From the NCBI RefSeq assembly GCF_016925495.1, contig NZ_CP070491.1, positions 2,728,001 through 2,792,000 of the forward strand: a stretch of DNA of 64,000 nt, given 5' to 3'. Below are positions 1 through 10,180 of this stretch, piece by piece. Origin of the DNA: Methylococcus sp. EFPC2 (GTDB lineage Bacteria; Pseudomonadota; Gammaproteobacteria; Methylococcales; Methylococcaceae). Positions within the stretch are counted from its first letter, which is position 1; every line of letters starts with the position of its first letter. The notes below the pieces were generated by a model. The model was not told the origin of the DNA. It was given only the letters and a program-made list of their open reading frames with translations, and made no database searches. The translations under genes and the position numbers were made by a program.

Positions 1-284
<284 letters not shown>

Positions 285-1106
285 CTACAGGAAATCGGAG
301 CGTTTGACCGTTCGATCCAGGGTCACCAGGGTTTCCAGCAAGGCTTCCAGGCGATCCAGCGGCCAGGAGTTGGGACCGTCGCTCAGGGCTTTTTCCGGAT
401 CGGGATGCGTTTCCATGAACAAGCCGGCGATGCCCACCGCCACGGCCGCCTTGGCCAGGGTCGGCACGAACTCGCGCTGTCCACCGGAAACGTTGCCCTG
501 CCCGCCCGGCAACTGCACCGAATGAGTGGCGTCGAACACCACCGGACAGCCGGTTTCGCGCATCACGACCAGCGAACGCATGTCGGACACCAGATTGTTG
601 TAGCCGAACGAAACACCCCGTTCGCACACCATGATCTGCTCGTTACCGGTAGCCCTGGCCTTGGCGACGACGTTCTTCATATCCCAGGGGGCCATGAACT
701 GGCCTTTCTTGATGTTGACGGGCTTGCCGGTGGCGGCGGCATTCTGGATGAAATCGGTCTGGCGACAGAGAAAGGCCGGGGTCTGCAGCACATCGACCAC
801 TGCGGCCACCTCGTTCAAGGGCGTGTATTCGTGCACGTCGGTCAGCACCGGCACGCCTAGGGTCTGCTTCACCTTCTCCAGGATGCGCAAGCCCTCCTCC
901 AGACCTAGTCCACGAAAGCTGTCCAGCGAGGAGCGGTTGGCCTTGTCGAAGGACGACTTGTAGATGAAGTTGACGCCCAGTCGCGCGGTGATTTCCTTGA
1001 GCGCGCCGGCGGTATCCAGCGCCAGTTGCTCGCTTTCGATCACGCAAGGGCCGGCGATGAGGAACAAGGGTTGTTCCAGACTGGTTTCGAATCCGCAAAG
1101 CTTCAT
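285..1106 (-). CDS. kdsA: 3-deoxy-8-phosphooctulonate synthase (KDO-8-P synthase)
   Basis: Condenses phosphoenolpyruvate with arabinose 5-phosphate to make KDO-8-phosphate, the committed step to the KDO sugar of the lipopolysaccharide inner core. The 273-residue length is normal for KdsA. Recognisable segments are [12 protein letters not shown] near the start, [22 protein letters not shown] and [12 protein letters not shown]. It starts 2 bases after the pyrG stop codon, so the two are almost certainly cotranscribed, and eno follows downstream. The cytosolic enzyme's partners lpxC and lpxD are elsewhere in this window. Confidence 0.97.
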   Translation of the reverse strand: MKLCGFETSLEQPLFLIAGPCVIESEQLALDTAGALKEITARLGVNFIYKSSFDKANRSSLDSFRGLGLEEGLRILEKVKQTLGVPVLTDVHEYTPLNEVAAVVDVLQTPAFLCRQTDFIQNAAATGKPVNIKKGQFMAPWDMKNVVAKARATGNEQIMVCERGVSFGYNNLVSDMRSLVVMRETGCPVVFDATHSVQLPGGQGNVSGGQREFVPTLAKAAVAVGIAGLFMETHPDPEKALSDGPNSWPLDRLEALLETLVTLDRTVKRSDFL

Positions 1107-1108
1107 GA

Positions 1109-2917
<1,809 letters not shown>

Positions 2918-3028
2918 TTACTCGACGGGTGGGGTACAAGTCACCGTGTTCCTGCCCGCGGCAAATTACCCCAGCCGATATCCAGGCGCTAACATAAGCG
3001 TCTTCGAAATCCTAAGGAGACCTCCGCG

Positions 3029-3361
3029 ATGATCCCAAGTCCCCGCCTTACCCTGTTGGCCGCACTCGTGGCGACGGCATTCCTCGCCGGCTGCACCTTC
3101 GTCGACCTCAAGCCCCAGGGCGAAAAAGTGCGCATACTCGCGCAACAGGAAGTCGGACGCTGCAAGGCGCTCGGCAATGTGACCGTAGCCACCGCCGCGA
3201 CCGTCGGCTTCATCGCCCGCTCGCGCGACAACGTGCGCGAAGAACTGCTGCGTCTGGCGCGCAACCACGCCGGCGCCATGGGCGGCGATTCCATCGTGGC
3301 GAAGGGCGAAGTCGTGGACGGCGAGCAACCGTTCGGCGTATACCGCTGCATCAATCCTTGA
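3029..3361 (+). CDS. DUF4156-type lipoprotein
   Basis: A 110-residue small lipoprotein. A hydrophobic signal peptide ends in the lipobox LAGC (Cys at residue 21), so the mature protein should be lipid-anchored in the envelope. The body has two further cysteines, near residue 46 (GRCKALG) and at the C-terminal YRCINP, and a GGDSIVAKGEV segment typical of DUF4156 proteins. A purine-rich AAGGAGA lies about 8 bases before the ATG. It is divergent from pyrG. Function is not known for the family. Confidence 0.8.
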   Translation: MIPSPRLTLLAALVATAFLAGCTFVDLKPQGEKVRILAQQEVGRCKALGNVTVATAATVGFIARSRDNVREELLRLARNHAGAMGGDSIVAKGEVVDGEQPFGVYRCINP

Positions 3362-3484
3362 TCGACCACGACGCCCCGTTCCGCCGCCAGCAAATCCCGG
3401 AGCCGGCCCGCCCCATTGGCCCTGCATTTTCAATGGACTTTATGTCATCATCGGGCTACTCGATCCCCGACGCGTGGAGGCTCC

Positions 3485-3793
3485 ATGACCGCCGAACTAC
3501 CCGGACTGCTCCGTTATTTTCTCTCTTATACCGGTATCAAGCTGCCCCTCAAACTGCTCAACGAACTGGAGCCAGCTCAAATTGAAAACCGGAACACCTA
3601 TTTCCGCGGCTATTTCGACGAGAAATCGCGGCTGACCGGCCTGCAAAAAATGGTCTACGGCGAAGTCGAAATGCAGCATCGATATAAATACCGCGACGAC
3701 GATACTCTGTTGTGGGCCGAGATCGCCGACGCGGAAGGGGAAGTCACGCAGCTGGATTTCGGCCCGGACGGACGGCCGCAGACGGCGGCCTGA
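3485..3793 (+). CDS. Small conserved protein, DUF6156-like
   Basis: A 102-residue soluble protein with no signal peptide or membrane segment. It begins MTAELPGLLRYFLSYTGIKL and contains ENRNTYFRGYFDE, then a beta-rich GEVEMQHRYKYRDD segment and the ending QLDFGPDGR. It resembles proteins filed as DUF6156, from memory rather than a search. The ATG at 3485 was chosen because TGGAGG lies 5 bases upstream; an upstream in-frame start at 3416 lacks this. It converges on lipA with about 50 bases between stops. Function unknown. Confidence 0.75.
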   Translation: MTAELPGLLRYFLSYTGIKLPLKLLNELEPAQIENRNTYFRGYFDEKSRLTGLQKMVYGEVEMQHRYKYRDDDTLLWAEIADAEGEVTQLDFGPDGRPQTAA

Positions 3794-3845
3794 GTTCGGT
3801 CGCCACGCTGGAGCGATGGGCGCAGCGCCTGCCGCGACGCTGCCG

Positions 3846-4817
3846 TCAGAACTCCGTCAACACCTCGGCGGCCTGCAGGTCGGCGTGATAGGAGGAACGC
3901 ACCAGCGGGCCACTGGCGACGGCGCTGAAGCCCAGGCCGCGGGCCAGTTCGCCCAGGCGCTCGAAGTCCTCCGGCGTGACGTATCGGACCACCGGCAAGT
4001 GGTCGCGGCTGGGCTGGAGATATTGGCCCAGGGTCAGCATCTCGCAGCCGTGCTCACGCAGGTCGCGCAGCGTCTGCTCCACTTCCGCCAGTTCCTCACT
4101 CAGGCCCAGCATCAGCCCGGACTTGGTCGGCACCTCGGGCAAGGCCGTCCTGAAACGCTGCAGTAGCGCGAGCGACTCCCGGTAATCCGCGCCGGGCCGG
4201 GCCTGGCGGTACAAACGGGGTACGGTTTCCAGATTGTGGTTGAACACGTCCGGCGGCGCCTCGGCCAGGGCCGCCAGGGCAAGATCCATGCGCCCGCGGA
4301 AGTCCGGGGTGAGGACCTCGATCCGGGTGGCCGGGCTGGCGGCGCGGATGGCGCGGATGCAGGCGGCGAAATGGCCGGCACCGCCGTCGCGCAGATCGTC
4401 TCGGTCGACCGAGGTGATGACGACGTAGCGCAATCCCATGCGGGCGATGGCGTCGGCGAGATGCGCCGGCTCGTCCGCATCCAGCGGCTGGGGCCTGCCG
4501 TGCGCCACGTCGCAGAAGGGACAGCGCCGGGTGCAAAGATCACCCATGATCATGAAGGTCGCCGTGCCGTGGCTGAAACACTCCCCCAGATTCGGGCAGG
4601 CCGCTTCTTCGCAGACGCTGTGCAAGCCGTTCTCCCGCAGCAGGCGTTTGACGCGCAGGGTTTCCTCGCTGGCTCCGGCTTTCACGCGTATCCAGTTCGG
4701 CTTGCGCAGCGCTTCGGCGGGCTGCTCGACCTTGATGGGGATGCGCGACAGCTTGTCCTGCTTGCGCTGGTGGCTGTCGGGCGTGAGGCGGGAGGGAGCG
4801 ATGTAGGCGTCGGTCAT
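3846..4817 (-). CDS. lipA: Lipoyl synthase
   Basis: Radical SAM enzyme that inserts sulfur at C6 and C8 of protein-bound octanoyl groups to make lipoyl cofactors. The 323-residue protein carries both iron-sulfur sites: the auxiliary CX4CX5C (Cys69, 74, 80) and the radical SAM CX3CX2C (Cys95, 99, 102). The start ATG at 4817 overlaps the lipB stop by 4 bases (ATGA), giving translational coupling. Its substrate is the product of LipB, encoded immediately upstream. Confidence 0.97.
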   Translation of the reverse strand: MTDAYIAPSRLTPDSHQRKQDKLSRIPIKVEQPAEALRKPNWIRVKAGASEETLRVKRLLRENGLHSVCEEAACPNLGECFSHGTATFMIMGDLCTRRCPFCDVAHGRPQPLDADEPAHLADAIARMGLRYVVITSVDRDDLRDGGAGHFAACIRAIRAASPATRIEVLTPDFRGRMDLALAALAEAPPDVFNHNLETVPRLYRQARPGADYRESLALLQRFRTALPEVPTKSGLMLGLSEELAEVEQTLRDLREHGCEMLTLGQYLQPSRDHLPVVRYVTPEDFERLGELARGLGFSAVASGPLVRSSYHADLQAAEVLTEF

Positions 4818-5467
4818 GATGGCTCGAAGGGAGTGATCGGAGCGGCCCGGCTCACGCCGGTAAAGCCGAATTCTTGCACGATGGCCCCGATGAGGGGAAT
4901 GGCGACCTCGTGCACGCGCACCGGGACGGCGAGGTCGGCCAGGCTGGTGACCTGCAAGCCCGGATAACCGCAAGGATTGATGGCGGCGAACGGGGCCAGA
5001 CCGGCATCCACGTTCAGGGCCAGGCCGTGGTAGCTGCATCCACGCCGGACCCGCAGACCCAATGAGGCGATCTTGCGCCCGTCCACATAGACGCCCGGGG
5101 CGTCCCGCCGCGCCTCGCTTTGTATGCCGTACCAGGCCAGGGTGCGGATAACGGCGTTTTCCAGGCCGCTCACCAGGGTGCGCACGCCGATGCCCAACCG
5201 GCTCAGGTCGAACAGCGTATAAACCACCAACTGCCCGGGGCCATGGTAGGTCACCTGACCGCCCCGGTCGGATTCGACCACGGGAATAGCGCTCGCCCCC
5301 AGGATATGCGCTGGGTCGCCGTTGCGGCCCAGGGTATACACCGGCGCGTGCTCCACCAACCAGAGCGCATCCTCGGTGCCTGGGCCACGCGTGTCGGTAT
5401 GGGCGCGCATGGCCTCCCAGGTTTCCCGGTAGTCCCGCCGTCCCAAGTCGAGCAGGTTCAACTTCAT
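4814..5467 (-). CDS. lipB: Octanoyl-ACP:protein octanoyltransferase
   Basis: Transfers octanoate from acyl carrier protein to lipoyl domains, the first step of lipoate synthesis. The protein has 217 residues. The hallmark [12 protein letters not shown] is at about residues 68-79, the catalytic Lys132 lies in GRKIASLG and the catalytic Cys166 in INPCGYPG, matching the Lys/Cys dyad of characterised LipB. It overlaps lipA by 4 bases and starts 3 bases after the apbE stop, so apbE-lipB-lipA read as one transcript. Confidence 0.97.
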   Translation of the reverse strand: MKLNLLDLGRRDYRETWEAMRAHTDTRGPGTEDALWLVEHAPVYTLGRNGDPAHILGASAIPVVESDRGGQVTYHGPGQLVVYTLFDLSRLGIGVRTLVSGLENAVIRTLAWYGIQSEARRDAPGVYVDGRKIASLGLRVRRGCSYHGLALNVDAGLAPFAAINPCGYPGLQVTSLADLAVPVRVHEVAIPLIGAIVQEFGFTGVSRAAPITPFEPS

Positions 5468-5470
5468 CGT

Positions 5471-6508
5471 TCAGGGGGCGGCCGGAGCGCCGTCGGGATT
5501 CTTTTCCAACTCGCTGCTGAGCCGCTCCTTGAGCTGGCCGTTTTCACCGGAAATGAACAGCACACGCAATTTCTCCGCTTCCGCCACCCGGGCGCCCTCC
5601 TCTTCCCCCAGGCACAGCAAGGCGGTCGACCACGCGTCCGCCCAGGTAGGGTCTTCATGTAGCACGGTGTCGGAGAGCAGGTGATGGGTGACCGGCTTCC
5701 CCGTCTTGGGATCGAGGATGTGGGAGTAGACATGGCCCTGCTGCTCGAAGAAATTGCGGTAAGTGCCCGAGGTCATGATGGCCACGCCGTTTTGCTGGTG
5801 GATGGAGAGAATCTTCTGCACCTCGCGGGTAAACGGGGTGGGTTTTTCCACGGCCACCCGCCATTCGTCGCCGTTGGCCTTGCGGCCCTTCACCTTCATT
5901 TCCCCGCCGATTTCCGCCAGGTAATTCTGGATACCCAAGCCTTCCAGATAACGGGCGACGGCGCCCACCGTATACCCCTGGGCGATGGATGAAAGATCGA
6001 TGGCCAGTTCCGGATCCCGCTTGCGGATACGCAGGTTTTCCGCGTCCAGCTCCAGCTTGTCCAGACCGATGTGCGGCAACACCGCGGCGATTTCTTCCGC
6101 CGTCGGCACGCGGTTTTCATGGCGCGAAAATCCCCACAGGTCGAAAATCGGCTTGACGGTCAAATCGTAACAACCCGCGGATTTCTCGTGCACCACCCGC
6201 GCGATGGCGATCAGTTCGGCGATCTCCGGGGAAACCGGCAGCCAGGCTGTGGTCTTGGCTCGGTTCAGAGCGGAGATCTCCGAATCCTGGCGCCAGTTGG
6301 ACAATTTGACGTCGATGCGGGCGAAGATGTCTTCGACGTTTTTGCGGATGTCCTCGATCTTGAGGTCGGGGTTCGCGTGCGCCCACTTGATGTGGTAGGT
6401 CGTGCCTTGCACCGAACCGGCCAGTTCGGTTTCTCCGCCGTTCGGCTGGCAGGCGACGAGCAGGATGGACATGAATACGAGCGACGTTAAGCGTAATCTG
6501 GGTTTCAT
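5471..6508 (-). CDS. apbE: FAD:protein FMN transferase, lipoprotein (ApbE)
   Basis: Attaches FMN covalently to a threonine in target flavoproteins such as NqrB, NqrC and RnfG, on the periplasmic side. The 345-residue protein has a signal peptide with the lipobox LVAC (Cys20). Family motifs are visible: [37 protein letters not shown] and [12 protein letters not shown]. The obvious local substrates are NqrB and NqrC, encoded about 28 kb away, each with a flavinylation motif. It lies between cyaA (41-base gap) and lipB (3-base gap) on the same strand. Confidence 0.95.
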   Translation of the reverse strand: MKPRLRLTSLVFMSILLVACQPNGGETELAGSVQGTTYHIKWAHANPDLKIEDIRKNVEDIFARIDVKLSNWRQDSEISALNRAKTTAWLPVSPEIAELIAIARVVHEKSAGCYDLTVKPIFDLWGFSRHENRVPTAEEIAAVLPHIGLDKLELDAENLRIRKRDPELAIDLSSIAQGYTVGAVARYLEGLGIQNYLAEIGGEMKVKGRKANGDEWRVAVEKPTPFTREVQKILSIHQQNGVAIMTSGTYRNFFEQQGHVYSHILDPKTGKPVTHHLLSDTVLHEDPTWADAWSTALLCLGEEEGARVAEAEKLRVLFISGENGQLKERLSSELEKNPDGAPAAP

Positions 6509-6548
6509 CGTGGACAGGAGGGGAAGGAGAAATGGAATGCGGCGGAGC

Positions 6549-9347
6549 TCAGACCTGTAGTCTTTCTTCCACCTTGCGCTTGTAGTTCAGAAAATGGACG
6601 GATTGCAGGCTGGCGATATCCGGCGCGCCGAGGACCTCGGGCGGCGCATCGATATCGGTCACATGGATGGGGTAGCGTTCACCCCCCTTGCGCAACGTCA
6701 GGATATGCTCGGCGGCGCGGGCGAAAACCTGATCCCCCCACTCCATGGAGGAAAACTCCTGGTCGTCGCACTGTATCGTGAACGCGGTACGCCCCGGCTC
6801 TATTTCCGAGCCGAAAATACGCAGAGGAAGCTGGCGCCCGCTCAATACCGGTCTTTCGTCGAGGGCGTGAGCCCGCCATTCGCTGCCGCGGCCGCCCTCC
6901 AGCAAGAAGAACTCCAAACCCCAGGCCGCCGTCACCGTGTGCCGCTGGACGGCACTGAAAAACAGCGCATAGCCGGCAAACAGCCGCTGAGGAGAGCCGC
7001 CGCGATGGAGGCGGAAAAACAGGCTGCCGCGCTCGTCCAGGATGTAGACCTCGCAGCCGGCGGTTTCCGGCCGGCAGAAAATCTGGATAACGCCTTCCTG
7101 GTTGTGCTCGTACACGGCCGGCAGAGGGGAGTTTTCCAGCGCGAGCCGGTCGAACTCTACCGGCGCGAAAACCGGGTTCGGCTCGGCCAGCATGGCCATC
7201 AAGCCGGCCGGGTCGGCGGCGATGCGGTAACGCACCGAACCGTCGCGCCGTTCGAAGACGTAGAACGCCTCGCCGCCGCGCGCCACATAGCGCGCCGTCG
7301 GCTTGCGCATGAAGATGGCGGTCAGGTCGCCGAACAGTTCGCGGATGCGCAGCACGATGTTTTGCGAGCGAGATGAACCGAAGCTGTGGCATTCGAAGGC
7401 CGGCGCTTCGCTACCCGGTCCGCGTTTGTTCAATATCTCGCAAAAGCAGTCGAACAATCCGTCCAGCCCATAGCGCCGTTCGACCAGCAATTCCTGCCAG
7501 GAAGTCAGTTTGAGATGGTCGACCGTCGCAACCAGGCTTACCCGACCCGACCCGAAGCTGAGCGGATCGAAGCGGTTGCTGGTGATGACCAGGCCATCCC
7601 GGCGCTCGCCATCCCCCCCCCCCTCCAGGTTGATGAACAAGGCCGTCGCGTCGATGCGGGGTGCTGCGGCATAGGCATCCAGGCTTGCCTGCTCGCGTAG
7701 ATAACGGCGCAGGAAATCCGCCAGGACATACATACAGCTTTTCAATTCGAACATCCCGAAACTGCTGGCGGCGGCGTTTTCCAGGCTGAGCCGGCTCCGG
7801 TGTCCGTAAAACCCGTTCAGACTCAGCCAGGCGAGGATTTCCAGCAAGTTGCGCGCGCGCGCCAGCGGTTCGGCGTTCTCGTTTCCGCCTGTGCGCAACT
7901 CCCAGCCTATGCCGTCGTCGGCCGCGGGATGCGCCTGCAGGCAAAGATCCTCGGGCAGCAGTTCTTCCCACATGTCCTGGCTGATTTGTTCGACCTTGCC
8001 CGGCTTGTGTTCGATCGCCGCGTAAAGCCGGCGCCCCAGCAGGATGATCTCGTCGTTTTCCAGACGCATGCTGCGGCCGTGTTCGCGGGCGAACTGGCTC
8101 ACGTTTCGGTAGCCCTGGGTCAATTCCTTGCCGATGCGGCGATGCTCCTCCAATGCCTGGGCGATGCGGCAACGCCGCTGCGCATCCAGTTCGCGCAGGC
8201 GCGCCGGCGACCAGCCCCACGCGCCGATGAGCGCTTGCAGCACATCGCGGCGATAACGTTTTTCCACCGAACTGACCGCGGGCACGCTGAGCACTTCGTT
8301 GATCTTCAGATAAAAGCATTGCTGCACCAGTTCCAGCCTGTCGTATTCGCGCCGCTGCCGCAGATAGGCTTCCACCTTGCGGTACATCAGGATGTAGGAA
8401 TCCAGTTCGGCCGGCTCGACGCTGCCCGAATACACGGCGCTCTTCAGACGGGTGCACAGCCATTCCGGCTGGGGGAATTCGCCGGCATAGACCTCCATCA
8501 GCAGCAATTTGAGCAAGGATTTGTGCGGCGAACCTATGGCTTTGTAAAGATGCCACAAGGTTCCGCCGAGAAACTCACCGGCCGCCACGTGTTCCAGTCC
8601 GCCGAAGTCGATCAGCTCGCCGGCCGCGACGAAGCGCTTTTCCAGCAAATGGCTCAGATATTCGGTATAACTCGGGTCCTGTTCGGGGGGAACCAGCCAC
8701 CAGGCGGGAGCCCGGCCGGCCAGATACAAGCTGGTACGATAGAACTCTTCGAGCAAAAGGTGGTGCTGGATGCTGCCACAGCTTTCGGTGGAGATGGGCT
8801 CGCCGTGGCCGGCACGGAAGCCGACCGGGTCGATGAAAAATATATGCGCCTCGAGCTGCAAAGTCTCGGCCCACTGCTCCAGCAGCTGGGCCTTGCGGCG
8901 CAAGGCATCCAACTCGTCGCCGGTGAGCTCGGTTCCATGGCACAGCCAGATGTCGAGATCGCTCTTGCGCGTATAGGCGATGCTGCCGACGCTGCCCATC
9001 AGAAACAAACCCTGGATGGGATGATGCGGCAGGGCGCGACGCTTGAATTCGAAACTGCGCGACAGGCGGGCCGCGCGCAGCAGGGTTTGCCTCGACGGCA
9101 GATAGTCCGGAATGCCGGCCGGCGTTTCGCTGTCGACATAACCCGGCAGCAGGGGATGATTGACGTGGAGCAACAAGGGCAACAGTTCCAGGAAATCGCG
9201 CTGGCGCTGCGACAGCTGAGCCTGGATGCGCTGCAACTGCAGTTTGTGCAGATTCTTGAACCGCTGCACGATGGCCGCAAGGTCTTTCTTGCCGATCTCT
9301 TCGCCGGGCCGACCGAAGACGATGGGACGCAGGGGCTCTAGCTTCAC
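6549..9347 (-). CDS. cyaA: Class I adenylate cyclase
   Basis: Makes cAMP from ATP; class I enzymes are the large cyclases of gammaproteobacteria. The N-terminal catalytic half has the nucleotidyltransferase signature GSVGS at residues 118-122, followed by Asp130 and Asp132 (SDLDIW), the expected metal ligands. The remaining roughly 600 residues are the C-terminal regulatory region. I chose a GTG start at 9347: it overlaps the upstream stop as GTGA and gives 932 residues beginning (V/M)KLEPLRPI. The enterobacterial protein is shorter, about 850 residues. Coupling to the upstream PAS/GGDEF-like gene suggests linked synthesis. Confidence 0.93.
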   Translation of the reverse strand: MKLEPLRPIVFGRPGEEIGKKDLAAIVQRFKNLHKLQLQRIQAQLSQRQRDFLELLPLLLHVNHPLLPGYVDSETPAGIPDYLPSRQTLLRAARLSRSFEFKRRALPHHPIQGLFLMGSVGSIAYTRKSDLDIWLCHGTELTGDELDALRRKAQLLEQWAETLQLEAHIFFIDPVGFRAGHGEPISTESCGSIQHHLLLEEFYRTSLYLAGRAPAWWLVPPEQDPSYTEYLSHLLEKRFVAAGELIDFGGLEHVAAGEFLGGTLWHLYKAIGSPHKSLLKLLLMEVYAGEFPQPEWLCTRLKSAVYSGSVEPAELDSYILMYRKVEAYLRQRREYDRLELVQQCFYLKINEVLSVPAVSSVEKRYRRDVLQALIGAWGWSPARLRELDAQRRCRIAQALEEHRRIGKELTQGYRNVSQFAREHGRSMRLENDEIILLGRRLYAAIEHKPGKVEQISQDMWEELLPEDLCLQAHPAADDGIGWELRTGGNENAEPLARARNLLEILAWLSLNGFYGHRSRLSLENAAASSFGMFELKSCMYVLADFLRRYLREQASLDAYAAAPRIDATALFINLEGGGDGERRDGLVITSNRFDPLSFGSGRVSLVATVDHLKLTSWQELLVERRYGLDGLFDCFCEILNKRGPGSEAPAFECHSFGSSRSQNIVLRIRELFGDLTAIFMRKPTARYVARGGEAFYVFERRDGSVRYRIAADPAGLMAMLAEPNPVFAPVEFDRLALENSPLPAVYEHNQEGVIQIFCRPETAGCEVYILDERGSLFFRLHRGGSPQRLFAGYALFFSAVQRHTVTAAWGLEFFLLEGGRGSEWRAHALDERPVLSGRQLPLRIFGSEIEPGRTAFTIQCDDQEFSSMEWGDQVFARAAEHILTLRKGGERYPIHVTDIDAPPEVLGAPDIASLQSVHFLNYKRKVEERLQV

Positions 9348-10132
9348 TTGTCGGAGGCGCAGACCCGATCCAACAGTTTGCGGGCATCGTCGCCCTGGCG
9401 CCAATCGGTCACGGCGAAGTCGATGAACCAACCCTCGGCGCGGCTCGCCAAGGCCACTCTCTCGTGCCCCAATTTAACGGTCAGATCCTCGGCATCCCTC
9501 TGCGTCGTTTCCGGCAGTATCAATAGCAAGGTTTCCGCGTCGAGACGTCCGATATCATCCGCCCAGCGCAACTGGCTGTTGAACTCCCGACTGATCTCGC
9601 CCAAGGCCTGTCCGGGTTCGGCGAGACCCGCAGGCGGCACGAGGCGCAGGCGGATGACCGAAAACGGGTTGCCGTACCGACGGCTGCGGCTGATCTGATT
9701 TTCCAGGGCCAGAAGAATAGCGTTACGGTTCTTGAGGCCCGTTTCCCCGTCGCGATTGTCCAGCGTGTCGACGAGGATCTGCAGGCGTTCGCGTTCGGCC
9801 TCCAGTGCGCGCAGGTCGGTGATGTCGTCGAAGTAATACACCTCGGCCTCCCACGCGGGCAAAATCACCCGCCGGCGGCGCAAGTGCCGGCGCGCTCCGT
9901 CGGCCAGCGTCAGGGTCAACTCCTCGGCCTGCTCGTCCAACAAGCTGGCGAGGCCTGCGGGCAGTTCCTCCCGCTGCTTGCCGGCCAATGCATCGGGCGC
10001 TACGCGCAAGGTTTCAGCCAAGCGCTCGTTGAGCCAGAGTATGCGTCGGGCGCGCACCAGCACCACGCCGAGAGGCGCCTGATCGAGCACATTCAGGATC
10101 AATTCGGGATCGGCGGAGGGAAGCTGCGGCAT
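9344..10132 (-). CDS. PAS domain protein with degenerate GGDEF domain
   Basis: A 262-residue protein. Residues about 10-110 look like a PAS fold (APLGVVLVRARRILWLNERL, then a FDDITDLRALEAER linker). Residues about 125-255 descend from a GGDEF domain: GETGLKNRNA matches the usual LTGLxNR helix. The catalytic half-site reads LDAETL (197-202) where IGGDEF is expected, so diguanylate cyclase activity is improbable; it may instead sense or bind a ligand. The stop overlaps the cyaA start by 4 bases, so the two are translationally coupled. No membrane segment is seen. Confidence 0.8.
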   Translation of the reverse strand: MPQLPSADPELILNVLDQAPLGVVLVRARRILWLNERLAETLRVAPDALAGKQREELPAGLASLLDEQAEELTLTLADGARRHLRRRRVILPAWEAEVYYFDDITDLRALEAERERLQILVDTLDNRDGETGLKNRNAILLALENQISRSRRYGNPFSVIRLRLVPPAGLAEPGQALGEISREFNSQLRWADDIGRLDAETLLLILPETTQRDAEDLTVKLGHERVALASRAEGWFIDFAVTDWRQGDDARKLLDRVCASDK

Positions 10133-10180
10133 GAGGTCATCGTTTAACGTGGAAACCGACCCCAGGGGGCCCGTAGGTCG

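Noticed and set aside
9348-9431. Longer CyaA start upstream of GTG 9347
   Set aside because: The extra 28 residues overlap the PAS/GGDEF-like gene and read as shadow sequence, while GTGA overlap supports 9347.
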